Shown: positions 26,251-37,136 of the stretch, in pieces | How positions within the stretch are numbered: position 1 is the stretch's first letter | Layout of the letters: each line of letters opens with the position of its first letter | NCBI RefSeq assembly: GCF_007748095.1 | Contig: NZ_CP036287.1 | Span: forward strand, 4,216,001-4,280,000 | Length of the DNA: 64,000 bases | Source: Engelhardtia mirabilis | Lineage (GTDB): Bacteria > Planctomycetota > UBA1135 > GCA-002686595 | Reading direction: 5' to 3' | Program-made: the position numbers and the translations under genes | Notes under the pieces: generated by a model | The model's database searches: none | What the model saw: only the letters and a program-made list of their open reading frames with translations | Told to the model about the DNA's origin: nothing

Positions 26251-28086
26251 ATGTTCCTGCTCGAGATCGTCGATCTGATGGCTCTGGTTGGCCTGCTGGT
26301 CCAGGCCTTCACTGCATGGGTGTTCGTAGCCGTGCTGGCTTCGCTCCAGGTCGACCGCAGAGCGAATGGTGCGTATCGAGCCTTCCTGCAGGCCTTCGTG
26401 GTCCTGTCCGTGGCGTTGACGCTGATGAGTGTGCGGTTCTTCCGCGCCCACGATACGCAGACCTCCTACGACCTGTGGGCCGACGGCGCGCTGCTCCCGA
26501 CCCTGTGCTACATGGCCTACATGGGCCTCAAGGCGGCATTCGGCCTGCTGCTCGTGCGCGGTAGCTCGCGGCTGGTCGGCGTCGATCGGTCCCCGCGGCA
26601 CCCATGGGCTCCCTGGGGGTTGGTGCTCGCCTACTCGGCGACGCCGATCGTCGTCTCCAACATCGACCTGCTCCTGGCTCTGCAAGCACCGATGATGATC
26701 GCTTGCTCCGCCGTCGCGCTGCGCCTGCTCTCGCCCTCGCGAGGGTCGGGCACCGGGACTCGGCTCCTGTGCTGGTCCTTCATCGGCCTGATCGTCTCGT
26801 GGGCGGTCCATGCCACCTCGGCGCTGACTACCCAGTTCGGCGACACGGACCTGCTGCGCCCCCTGCTCTCGCTGAACTCGTTCACGGACCTCGGCGTGCA
26901 GATGATCCTGGGCGTCGGCCTGGTGGTCGGGCTGCTCGAGTCGTCCCACCAGGAGTTCCTGCGGTCCGAACAGGAACGACAGCGGCTCGCCCGCGCCCTG
27001 GCCAGGGACGAGCGCCTGCGGGCCCTCGGGACGGCCGTGTCGGGCGTCGCGCACGAGCTCAACAACCCGCTGACGGTGATCTCCGGCTACTCCGAACTGC
27101 TGCTGCTCGACGATCCGAACGACCGCCGCGCGGTGCTGATCCACGAGCAGGCTGCACGCTGCAGGGGGATCGTGCGCAACCTCTCGACCCTGGCGGGCCA
27201 GTCGCTCCACCCGACCCAGGCGGTGGAGGTCGACGAGCTGCTCGAGCGTGTGTTGCGAGGACTGCCGGACGGGGAGACCACCGGCGGGCGGAGCGTACGC
27301 GTCGAGCCCCTCTCCCACCTGTGGATCGCCGCGGACCCCCTGGGGATCGAACAGGTGCTGTCCAACTTGATCGTCAACGCCCTGCACGCCAGCCCGCCGG
27401 GTGGCACGGTGTCGGTCGGCGGTCGCGCCACCGACCAGGGAATAGAGCTCACGGTCAGTGACCAGGGCTCCGGCGTCGATTCGCATCTGCGCGAGCGGAT
27501 CTTCGAGCCCTTCTTCACGACCAAGTCCCCGGGCAAGGGCACAGGGCTCGGCCTCTCGATCGTGCACGCGATCGTGCGCGGGCACGGCGGCTCGATCAGC
27601 GTGGAGCAGGCGCCAGAAGGCGGCGCTCGATTCCGCCTGCTGCTGCCCCGCGCGGATCCGCGACCGACGGAGCTGACTCCCGCGGCGCGGCCCCGGTCCA
27701 CGGCCGGTCGGCCACTGCTGATCGTGGACGACGACGACGCCGTACGCACGATCCTGCGCGAGCATGGCGAGGCGCGCGGTTGGCGGGTGCGCGAGGCGAA
27801 CACGGCCGAGGCGGCCCTGGGCCAGGATCTGGTGGGCGTCGCAGCAGTGGTCTGTGACCTCCGCATGCCGGGCATGGGGGGCGCCGGATTCCACGACAGG
27901 CTCGCGGCGAGCCAACCCGCGGTCCTGGCTCGGGTCGTCTTCGTCACCGGCGACATGGCGTCGACGGAGTCCACGGCCTTTGCTGCGCGCTGCGAACAGC
28001 CGCTGTTCGAGAAGCCCTTCGACTATGAAGAGCTCTTCGAGCAGCTCGAGTCAATCGCTTCCTCGACGGCCAAGACCCGCGCCTGA
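26251..28086 (+). CDS. membrane hybrid sensor histidine kinase with C-terminal receiver
   Basis: A 611-residue product. Residues about 5-235 contain seven or so hydrophobic helices and no periplasmic domain, suggesting sensing within the membrane. A short coiled linker leads to HisKA with phospho-acceptor His268 (SGVAHELNNPLTVISGY), then HATPase with N box (LSNLIVNALHASPPGG), G1 (VSDQGSGVD), F box (IFEPFFTTKSPGKG) and G2 (GTGLGLSIV). A receiver occupies about 488-605 with acidic pocket VDDDD, phospho-acceptor Asp536 (VVCDLRMPGMGG) and the conserved Lys in FEKPFD. No output regulator lies next to it, so signal probably passes to a distant Hpt or response regulator. Confidence 0.93.
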   Translation: MFLLEIVDLMALVGLLVQAFTAWVFVAVLASLQVDRRANGAYRAFLQAFVVLSVALTLMSVRFFRAHDTQTSYDLWADGALLPTLCYMAYMGLKAAFGLLLVRGSSRLVGVDRSPRHPWAPWGLVLAYSATPIVVSNIDLLLALQAPMMIACSAVALRLLSPSRGSGTGTRLLCWSFIGLIVSWAVHATSALTTQFGDTDLLRPLLSLNSFTDLGVQMILGVGLVVGLLESSHQEFLRSEQERQRLARALARDERLRALGTAVSGVAHELNNPLTVISGYSELLLLDDPNDRRAVLIHEQAARCRGIVRNLSTLAGQSLHPTQAVEVDELLERVLRGLPDGETTGGRSVRVEPLSHLWIAADPLGIEQVLSNLIVNALHASPPGGTVSVGGRATDQGIELTVSDQGSGVDSHLRERIFEPFFTTKSPGKGTGLGLSIVHAIVRGHGGSISVEQAPEGGARFRLLLPRADPRPTELTPAARPRSTAGRPLLIVDDDDAVRTILREHGEARGWRVREANTAEAALGQDLVGVAAVVCDLRMPGMGGAGFHDRLAASQPAVLARVVFVTGDMASTESTAFAARCEQPLFEKPFDYEELFEQLESIASSTAKTRA

Positions 28087-28204
28087 GCCGTCCGGGCGCC
28101 GCACCGAGCGCGGACAGCGCCGCGAGTGATGCCTGCCACGCGGCCAGCCTGGGATTTCGGACATTCCCTCGTCCCCCACTCTGCCCGGCACCGATCGACC
28201 CCGG

Positions 28205-28423
28205 ATGGACCTCTCCGCTGCAGACCTGATCGCCAACCTCGTCATCAGCAGCGTGGGCTTCGGCCTCTTCATCTTCGGCAAGAAGCAGGGGCGCGTGGCC
28301 CACTTCACCGTCGGGGTGGCCTTGATGGGCCTGCCCTACGTGGTTCCCGCGGCCGCCGCCATGTGGGCGATCGCAGCAGCGCTGAGCCTGGGGCTGTTCC
28401 TGCTCGGGCGCATGGGCATCTAG
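28205..28423 (+). CDS. small two-helix membrane protein
   Basis: A 72-residue protein with two or three hydrophobic helices (about 8-25, 33-50 and 52-70) around a basic turn FGKKQGRVAH. Small proteins of this pattern are widespread and are sometimes labelled amino acid transport protein in databases, without experimental support. Its stop codon TAG (28421-28423) coincides with the left edge of an inserted inverted-repeat element, whose first base is the G of TAG. It is convergent with the molybdenum hydroxylase operon. Confidence 0.75.
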   Translation: MDLSAADLIANLVISSVGFGLFIFGKKQGRVAHFTVGVALMGLPYVVPAAAAMWAIAAALSLGLFLLGRMGI

Positions 28424-28585
28424 TGTCCTGGATCAGGCATTCGGCGTCACTTCCCGGAGGTCCGATCGATGCTGGCTAGGCGCGCTGACGACGCGTATCC
28501 GCTGCGATACTCGGAGGAGGCGCTGGTGACGCCAGCGGCGATCGGAGCCCGGGAAGTGACGCCGAATATCTGATCCAGGACACTA
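28421..28585 (+). mobile_element. MITE-like inverted-repeat element, copy A
   Basis: A 165-bp non-coding element bounded by TA on both sides (28421-28422 and 28584-28585), with both ends reading TAGTGTCCTGGATC inwards. The terminal inverted repeat continues to about 37 bp with a few mismatches near position 15-20 from each end. It differs from copy B at 7 positions (about 96% identity) and lies in the same orientation. The TA flanks match the target duplication of IS630/Tc1-mariner transposases. The element sits between two convergent genes, and its long hairpin could terminate transcription from both sides. Confidence 0.88.
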
Positions 28586-28596
28586 GCCCACTTCGG

Positions 28597-29444
<848 letters not shown>

Positions 29445-29448
<4 letters not shown>

Positions 29449-29924
29449 AGCGCCCCCCGTGGGCGTTGGTCGACCAGCTTCTCCACCGCGCGGAAGATGC
29501 GTTCGTAGCCGGTGCAGCGGCACAGGTTCCCGGCCAGGGCCTCCCGAATCGCGGCGCGATCCGGCCGCTCGCTGCGCTCCAAGAGGACCGCGGCCGTGAG
29601 CACGATGCCCGGGGTGCAGGCGCCGCACTGGACGCCGCCCTCGGTGACCATCGTGTCCTGCAGCGCGGCCAGGCCCGGGACGGCGGTGGCATCCTCGATC
29701 GTGCGCACGTCGCGCCCCTCGACCTGGAACACCGGTACCAGGCACGAACACACGACATCGCCGTCGAGCAGCACGCTGCACGAGCCGCACTCGCCCTCGC
29801 CACAGCCCTCCTTGGTGCCGACCAGGCCCAGGGACTCGCGCAGCACGTCGAGCAGTCGCGTCATGCCGTCACCGACGAAGGTGCGCTCCTCCCCATTCAC
29901 GCTCAGCGTCCAGCCCTCGCTCAT
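29445..29924 (-). CDS. molybdenum hydroxylase [2Fe-2S] subunit (XdhC/CoxS-like)
   Basis: A 159-residue small subunit of the usual length. The N-terminal plant-ferredoxin-like cluster uses Cys41, Cys46, Cys49 and Cys59 (KEGCGEGECGSCSVLLDG). The C-terminal helical domain carries the second cluster with QCGACTPG and LCRCTGY. It relays electrons from the molybdopterin site to FAD. It overlaps both neighbours by 4 nt (ATGA with the large subunit, GTGA with the FAD subunit), so the three are translationally coupled. Confidence 0.95.
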
Positions 29925-32191
29925 CGCAGGCCCTCCAGCGGCTCTCCGGCCTGCAGCGCGCCCGCGACCGCTTCCGGCCCGAGGGTGCGACCGGCCAAGA
30001 GGTCCTCGAGCAGCACCTCGGGCGTGGCCGGCGCCCGCGTGGCCACGATCCCCGTGGCGTTCTCGATCGCAGCGACCAGGGCCGGCCCGCCGCCATCCAT
30101 GGGCAACTCGCCCACGCCCTTGGCGCCCTGTGGACCGGAGCGCGTCGGGTTCTCGATCAGGATCGTGTCGAAGTCGGGTGCGTCGACGGCGGTCGGGATC
30201 ACGTAGGTCGACAGGCTGTCCTGCAGCGGCCGGCCCTCGGAGAGGCGCAGGTCCTCCAGATGCCCGAAGCCGAAGGCCTGCAGCGACCCGCCCTCCACCT
30301 GTCCCGCACACAGCACCGGGTGGATCGCCTTGCCCACGTCGAAGACCAGGGTCGCGCGCTCGACCCGCGTCGCCAGGGTGTCCGCGTCCACGCGAACCTC
30401 GGCCACGTGCACGCCCCAGCCGTAGGCCGAGTAGGCCGTGCCGGTGTAGGTCGTCTCGTCGAAGGTCTGTCCGGGGGCGGGTTCGAAGCGTTCCTCGACC
30501 TCCAGCTCGCCGTGCTGCGTCAGGTAGGCCCGCGCCAGCTCGACGAACTCGGCGGGCGAGGCCGGCGGCGCACCACCCTGTCCCAACTCGCGCACCAGAC
30601 GGCGCCCGGCCCGCTCCAGGATCCCGCCCACGACCATCACCGTTCGCGAGGCGACGGTCGGACCCGAGTCCGGCACCTTGGACGTGTCGGGATCGACCAC
30701 CCGCACCATCTCCGTCGGCAGGCCGAGGGCGTCGGCGACGATCTGCGACAGGACGATCGTCGTGCCCTGGCCGAAGTCGCAGGCGGCCACGCGCACCTCC
30801 ACGCAGTCGGGGGCGACCAGGGCCAGGCGCACGGGCGAGCGCATGCGCTGCTCTCCCTCGCCGGTGAAGCCCGCGCCGTGCCAGGACAGGGCCAGGCCGA
30901 TGCCGTGCAGCGCGTGACCTTCGCCGGACGCGCGCGCGTCCTCGATCTCATGCCAGCGGCGCTTGAAGTCGGTGCGCGCCTGCGCGGCGGCCAGGCACTC
31001 GAGCGCGCTGACGCTCTCCTCGAGCACCTGGCCCGTGGGAGTCACGTCGCCCAGGCGGTAGGCGTTGCGTTCGCGCAGGGTCAGGGGGTCCGTGCCGATC
31101 AAGCGCGCGATGCGGTCCATCTGGCGCTCCACCGCGAATTGGGTCTGGGGCGCGCCGAAGCCGCGGAATGCCCCACTGGGCACCGTGTTGGTGGCGAGGG
31201 CGCGGCCCTCGATCCGCACGTTCGGACAGGCGTAGGCGCCACCGGCGTGCAGGACAGCGCGGGAGAGCACGACGCCCGAAAGGGTCGTGTAGGCACCACC
31301 GTCCAGGATCACCTCGATCTCCATGGCGCAGAGCTTGCCGGCGGCGTCGACGCCCGTGCGGTGGCGCACACGCGAGGGATGGCGCTTCGGCGTCGCCTGC
31401 ATGTCCTCGTGGCGGTCGTAGACGATCTTCACCGGCCTGCCCACCCGCCGCGCCAACAGGGCCGCGTGGGCCGCGATGGCGTCGGGGAACTCCTCCTTGC
31501 CGCCGAAGCCGCCGCCGGTGGGCGCCTGGCGTACGCGCACCGGCTCGTCGAAGAGCAGCGCCAGGGCCTTCTGCACGTAGTAGGGGCACTGCAGGGAGCC
31601 GATCACCTCGAGCTCGCCCTGGGCCGTGGGCCGCGCGACCATGCCCTGGGGCTCGATGTAGACGTGTTCCTGGTGAGCCGTGTCGTAGACCCCCTCTACC
31701 ACGTGGGTCGCGGCGGCGAAGCCGGCCTCCAGGTCGCCGCGCTCGATGCGGCAGGAGGCCAGGATGCGCGGACTCGCCAGGGCCTGGTCCAGGTCGTGGA
31801 TGCCGCGCTCCACCTCGTAGCGGACTTCGACTCGTCCGACCGCCGCGCGGGCGCGCTCGCGGGTCGGCGCGGCGACCAGGGCCACCGGCTCCGCGAAGTG
31901 GTTCACGCGACCGTCCGCGAGGACCGGCCAGTCGTCGGCGATCAGGCGCAGCACGTTGGGGCCGGGCAGGTCCCGCGCCGTCAACACGACGACATCGGGA
32001 TCCGCCAGGGCCGCAGCGGCGTCGATCGCGACGATCCGCGCGCAGGCGTGGGGTGAGCGCACCGTCGCGCCGTGCCACAGTCCATCGAACTCCAGGTCGT
32101 CCACGTAGCGGCAGAGGCCGCGAACCTTCTGCGCCCCGTCGGTGCGCGCGGGGCTGGTCCCCACCATTCGTCCGTGGTCGATGTGTGCCAT
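29921..32191 (-). CDS. molybdenum hydroxylase catalytic subunit (xanthine dehydrogenase-like)
   Basis: A 756-residue molybdopterin-binding subunit of the xanthine oxidase family. Visible motifs: the glycine loop QAPTGGGFGGKEEF, the substrate-site motif VPSGAFRGFGAPQTQFAVE (xanthine dehydrogenase-like AFRGFG rather than the CO dehydrogenase AYxCSFR), FGQGTTIVLSQIVADALG, and the catalytic Glu in KGVGELPMDGGGPAL. It hydroxylates a purine, aldehyde or other N-heterocycle; the exact substrate is not evident. ATG 32191 is preferred to ATG 32230 because family homology starts just after it. No xdhC-type maturation factor is visible in the window. Confidence 0.92.
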   Translation of the reverse strand: MAHIDHGRMVGTSPARTDGAQKVRGLCRYVDDLEFDGLWHGATVRSPHACARIVAIDAAAALADPDVVVLTARDLPGPNVLRLIADDWPVLADGRVNHFAEPVALVAAPTRERARAAVGRVEVRYEVERGIHDLDQALASPRILASCRIERGDLEAGFAAATHVVEGVYDTAHQEHVYIEPQGMVARPTAQGELEVIGSLQCPYYVQKALALLFDEPVRVRQAPTGGGFGGKEEFPDAIAAHAALLARRVGRPVKIVYDRHEDMQATPKRHPSRVRHRTGVDAAGKLCAMEIEVILDGGAYTTLSGVVLSRAVLHAGGAYACPNVRIEGRALATNTVPSGAFRGFGAPQTQFAVERQMDRIARLIGTDPLTLRERNAYRLGDVTPTGQVLEESVSALECLAAAQARTDFKRRWHEIEDARASGEGHALHGIGLALSWHGAGFTGEGEQRMRSPVRLALVAPDCVEVRVAACDFGQGTTIVLSQIVADALGLPTEMVRVVDPDTSKVPDSGPTVASRTVMVVGGILERAGRRLVRELGQGGAPPASPAEFVELARAYLTQHGELEVEERFEPAPGQTFDETTYTGTAYSAYGWGVHVAEVRVDADTLATRVERATLVFDVGKAIHPVLCAGQVEGGSLQAFGFGHLEDLRLSEGRPLQDSLSTYVIPTAVDAPDFDTILIENPTRSGPQGAKGVGELPMDGGGPALVAAIENATGIVATRAPATPEVLLEDLLAGRTLGPEAVAGALQAGEPLEGLR

Positions 32192-32357
32192 GGTCTCGTG
32201 CCGGCGCAGCGTGCCCTGGTTGCCGCGCACATTGCAAGGGCAGGGCCGTGTTGTGGGGCCCCGGGGACCCGGCTAGGATCGCCGAGGCGGCGCCGACATG
32301 CGTTGGCCCGTTGCCGCGTACCGCGCACCCAGGGGAGCGCACGACCCCCTACCGAAC

Positions 32358-32798
32358 GTGAACGACCCCTTCCTCCGAGCCGCGATCGACGAGGCGCTCC
32401 TGGGCCTGAGCGAGGGCGGCATCCCGATCGGGAGCGTACTCGTGATCGACGGCCACATCGTCGCACGCGGACACAACCGGCGCGTGCAGCAGGGCAGCGC
32501 CGTGCTGCACGCGGAGATGGACTGCCTCGAGCGAGCGGGACGCCTCGCCGCCGCGGACTACCGCCGGGCCACCCTCTACTCGACCCTCTCGCCCTGCGAC
32601 ATGTGTAGCGGGGCGATTCTGCTGTACGGGATCCCACGAGTCGTCGCCGGTGAACACCGCACCTTCCGCGGCCCCGAGGACTACCTGCGCTCGCGTGGCG
32701 TGGAACTCGACGTGCGCGACGACGGGGAGTGCGTCGAGCTGATGCGGCGCTTCATCGAAGCGAGGCCGGAACTGTGGAACGAGGACATCGGGGTCTAG
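32358..32798 (+). CDS. cytosine deaminase of the yeast (Fcy1) type / nucleoside deaminase
   Basis: A 146-residue zinc deaminase, cytosine to uracil plus ammonia (EC 3.5.4.1 by similarity). The zinc site is complete: His51 and catalytic Glu53 in VLHAEMD, Cys80 and Cys83 in LSPCDMC. Unlike tRNA- or guanine-deaminase relatives it shows the fungal Fcy1 pattern GGIPIGSVLV, RGHNRRVQQGSAVLHAE, SGAILLYGIPRVV and the C terminus PELWNEDIG. GTG 32358 is preferred because homology begins at once; an in-frame ATG at 32298 would add 20 unrelated residues. It diverges from the molybdenum hydroxylase operon, suggesting linked nucleobase salvage or breakdown. Confidence 0.88.
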   Translation: MNDPFLRAAIDEALLGLSEGGIPIGSVLVIDGHIVARGHNRRVQQGSAVLHAEMDCLERAGRLAAADYRRATLYSTLSPCDMCSGAILLYGIPRVVAGEHRTFRGPEDYLRSRGVELDVRDDGECVELMRRFIEARPELWNEDIGV

Positions 32799-32854
32799 CC
32801 CCGACACTTGCCCGCATCAGCCACCAGGATCCGCGCCCGAGGGGCGCACCAACT

Positions 32855-33292
32855 TCAGCGCAGGAAGCGCGCCGGACGCTTCGGATCCGGCAAGCGGCAA
32901 CTGTCCGCTGATCCGAACCAGCGCAGGCGACGGCGGGCGATCCACTTGTAGACCCCGTCGCGCAGCAGGGGCGGCAGGACCAGGCCGGCTGCGAGCAGGG
33001 GCCATGGCGCCCGCAGCCGCGCTGCGATTCGAAGGGCGGCTCCACTACGCAGGTGCATGCGGCCGGCCTCGTCCCGCAGGACGATGGTCTCGAGTCGATC
33101 GGGGTCTGCGCCGATCGATCGAATCAGGTCTCGGGCGAGCTGCGACTGCAGGGGCGCGAAGACGAAGCGCTCCTTGGGGTCGCGCTCGAGGATGAACTGC
33201 ACGCTGCGCTCGCACAGGCCGCAATCACCGTCGTAGAGCACCAGGGGGCGCCCCGCGGCCACGTCGGTCAGGTCCGTCGGAGTTTCGAGCAC
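32855..33292 (-). CDS. DCC-family thiol-disulfide oxidoreductase (DUF393)
   Basis: A 145-residue protein starting with GTG. The family hallmark DxxCxxC is in LVLYDGDCGLCERSVQFIL, followed by DPKERFVFAPLQS and ETIVLRDEAGRMHLRSGAALRI, then a hydrophobic stretch (PLLAAGLVLPPLLRDGVYKWIARRR). DUF393 proteins are thioredoxin-fold and presumed cytoplasmic or membrane-associated disulfide exchangers. Single gene with no operon partner. Confidence 0.93.
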   Translation of the reverse strand: MLETPTDLTDVAAGRPLVLYDGDCGLCERSVQFILERDPKERFVFAPLQSQLARDLIRSIGADPDRLETIVLRDEAGRMHLRSGAALRIAARLRAPWPLLAAGLVLPPLLRDGVYKWIARRRLRWFGSADSCRLPDPKRPARFLR

Positions 33293-33424
33293 GCCCCAAG
33301 ATAGGCCATCCCCGGTGGCTAGACAGGGTCGAGTGGGGCTCGACTACGGTCCGTGCACGCCCCCCCCCGGAACGCTCGGGAGCGCGACTGCCGGCCGGGT
33401 TGCAGTCGCCGCCGCCGCGCCGCG

Positions 33425-34972
<1,548 letters not shown>

Positions 34973-35177
34973 CACCTGGAGGTCCGAGGTCTGGGGGCCT
35001 GCTGCAGAGCCATGAGACCGACTCACGCTTCGCAGGAGAATGCAAAAACGCAGTCGCTGGCGAGAGGTGCTCGATCCGAGGACAGTGGGGCTCGCGCGCA
35101 CCCCGGCCGCGATGCGATCGGGAGCAGGTCCCCCAAATGGGGGATCCGCTCTCCGCATGCGGCGCTCAGGCTCGGGC

Positions 35178-36635
35178 TCAGAGTTCTCGCAGACTCGCCG
35201 CCACCCGCTCGTGACCGCCGGCGAGGGCCAGATCGAGGGGCGTCGCGCCCGCCCGTACCTGCCGGTAGCCCACGGCATCGATCCGCGCGCCCCGCTGGAC
35301 CAGGTAGCGCACGAGCTCGTCGTGCCCGCGCCAGGCAGCCAGGTGCAGCGCCGTCTCGCCGCCGCTCTCCTGCTCCAGATCCGCCCCGTACTCGAGCAAC
35401 AGCTCGGCCGCCTCCACCGAACCTCCGCCGATGGCCGGGTACCACATCACGGCAAAGTCGTGCGGGCCTCGCTCGTGGATCAGCAGTGGGTCCTGGGCCA
35501 GCAGCCAACGCGCGTGCTGCAGGTCCCCCACGCTGATCGCCGTCGGCAGGGAGAGCGGAGCACCGTGGTCGAGGTGTACCTGAATGAGCTCGGCCTGCCC
35601 CGTGTGCCCGCAGGCCTCGATGGCCAACTCGTCATCGGCCGAGATGGCGTGGACCAGACGCGGCTCGGCGGCGAGCAGTTCCGCCACCCGCGCGCGATTG
35701 AAGTGCGACAGTCCCGTGATCTCGCTCTGTGCGGCTTGCGACACGTCATCGAGGGGATCGAGCACGAAGGGCTGGCGACTCTGGTCGAAGGCGAACCGGG
35801 AAGCGCGGTGGTCCCGCGCGATCGACGACTGCCGCTCCAGGAGCTCCACTCCCGGCGCCCACTCCAGCTCACGAGCCAGGTCCAAGGGCCGACGTCCGTG
35901 CTCGTCGCAGGCGTAGGGATCGCCGCCCTTGCGCAGGACCATGGCCACGAGCCGCGTATCGCGCGCCCGCACCGCGCCGTGCAGCACGCTGTCGCCCCTC
36001 GCCTGGGGCACGTTCGGATCGCCGCCGTTGCTGAGGATGTCCATCCCCGCGAGCAGGGCCCCCACCGGGTCGCGGCACTGCATCGCCGCCCGCGCCGGAC
36101 TGAAGCCGCTGCCCCCCACCGGACGCCCGTCCGAGTCGCATCCGAGCGACCGCAGCCGGTACTGCTCGGCGCCACCAACCAGAGCACTGGCGTAGAGCGG
36201 ATTGCCGCCGATCGGATGGGAACGGTTGATCGCCCGGGAATCCGCGGCCGCGAGCTGTTCCACCAGCGGCCAATCCGCCGCCAACACGGCCTCGACCAGG
36301 TCGAGCTCGAGGCCCCGCTCCCGGAGCAACTCACCGATCTGCCCGTGGCCCGACAGGTGCGCCAGCACGAACGCCGAGCGCCCCTGACCGTCGACCACCC
36401 GCACCAGCCGCGCGTCGGTAGCGAGCATGCGACCGACGCCCGGTGCATCCCCCCGTTGGACGAGTTGCAGGAACCGGCGACTGGACGTCTCGAAGGAAGT
36501 GGGCGGAGTCGCGGAGCAAGCCCCCAGGGCCGCACCCGCCGCGCCACCGCCGATCAGGGCCAGCAGCCGACGACGGCTGAGCGGTGGACCCAGGTCGAAG
36601 CAGCCGGCGTTGCGACGATTCGAGGCGGTGCTCAT
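35178..36635 (-). CDS. Tat-type lipoprotein with ankyrin repeats
   Basis: A 485-residue product; ATG 36635 gives an N-terminal region with LSRRRLLALIGGGAAGAALGACS. This combines a twin-arginine-like motif with a lipobox (L-G-A-Cys), so the mature protein is probably a lipid-anchored exported protein. The remainder is built of ankyrin-type helical repeats, degenerate in the first half (SRRFLQLVQRGDAPGVGRML) and clear at the end (SVEAAELLLEYGADLEQES, GETALHLAAWRGHDELVRYL, GATPLDLALAGGHERVAASL). Ankyrin stacks bind protein partners; none can be named. The frame also runs upstream into the repeat region, which I regard as non-coding. Confidence 0.85.
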   Translation of the reverse strand: MSTASNRRNAGCFDLGPPLSRRRLLALIGGGAAGAALGACSATPPTSFETSSRRFLQLVQRGDAPGVGRMLATDARLVRVVDGQGRSAFVLAHLSGHGQIGELLRERGLELDLVEAVLAADWPLVEQLAAADSRAINRSHPIGGNPLYASALVGGAEQYRLRSLGCDSDGRPVGGSGFSPARAAMQCRDPVGALLAGMDILSNGGDPNVPQARGDSVLHGAVRARDTRLVAMVLRKGGDPYACDEHGRRPLDLARELEWAPGVELLERQSSIARDHRASRFAFDQSRQPFVLDPLDDVSQAAQSEITGLSHFNRARVAELLAAEPRLVHAISADDELAIEACGHTGQAELIQVHLDHGAPLSLPTAISVGDLQHARWLLAQDPLLIHERGPHDFAVMWYPAIGGGSVEAAELLLEYGADLEQESGGETALHLAAWRGHDELVRYLVQRGARIDAVGYRQVRAGATPLDLALAGGHERVAASLREL

Positions 36636-36803
36636 GGGCGCTATCCTGGCCCGCCCAGCGAGCGGGCGACAACGAACCTGCCCCCCCGCAGCCCGGGATC
36701 CCCTCGACGGGGGGCCCGTGGCCGACGCGAGTCGGGCCTCCCCGCCCCGACCGTCGCGGCCGAACCGGGGGAGTGTCCTCGCGGGTACCACCCCGACGAC
36801 CAA

Positions 36804-36902
36804 GCCCGCTTCGGTCACCAGGATTCGTGGCCAGTGCGTCCGACTCGTCCGTCGGCCGCCGCTTGGGCGTGCTGGGCGCGGATCCTGATGACCGAAGTGG
36901 GC
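36804..36902. repeat. 99-bp inverted-repeat unit of a second type
   Basis: Arms of 24 nt (36804-36827 and 36879-36902) are complementary except at three positions, each compatible with G-U pairing. Both arms read GCCC(A/G)CTTCGGTCA(T/C)CAGGAT from outside inwards; the centre is 51 bp. AA flanks both sides. The first 14 bases of the arm (GCCCACTTCGGTCA) recur directly outside copy A of the TAGTGTCC element at 28586-28599. It could be another miniature element or an extension of the same family. Confidence 0.5.
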
Positions 36903-36903
36903 A

Positions 36904-36960
36904 AGTGTCCTGGATCGGAAATTCGGCGTCACTGCCCGGAGGTCCGATCGATGCTGGCTA
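36904..36960 (+). mobile_element. truncated copy of the MITE-like element (left 57 bp)
   Basis: AGTGTCCTGGATC and the following 44 bp match the left part of the 165-bp element, with few differences (for example CACTGCCCGG for CACTTCCCGG). It stops at the element's internal GGCTA, exactly where full copy B begins. The T of the usual leading TA is A here. The right two thirds of this copy are missing. Confidence 0.8.
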
Positions 36961-37123
36961 GTGTCCTGGATCCGAAATTCGGCGTCACTTCCCGGAGGTC
37001 CGATCGATGCTGGCTAGGCGCGCCGACGACGCGTATCCGCTGCGATACTCGGAGGAGGCGCTGGCGACGCCAGCGGCGATCGGAGCCCGGGAAGTGACGC
37101 CGAATTTCGGATCCAGGACACTA
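36959..37123 (+). mobile_element. MITE-like inverted-repeat element, copy B (perfect 37-bp ends)
   Basis: A 165-bp element bounded by TA (36959-36960 and 37122-37123). The two ends are perfect inverted repeats over 37 bp including the TA, beginning TAGTGTCCTGGATCCGAAAT, and stay imperfectly complementary to about 55 bp, so the whole unit can fold into one long hairpin. A short internal hairpin (CGCTGGC-GAC-GCCAGCG) lies right of centre. It differs from copy C at 3 positions. No transposase-like frame is inside. The right end lies 13 bp before the TTG start of the DnaJ-like gene. Confidence 0.92.
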
Positions 37124-37136
37124 GACTCCGCCCAGA

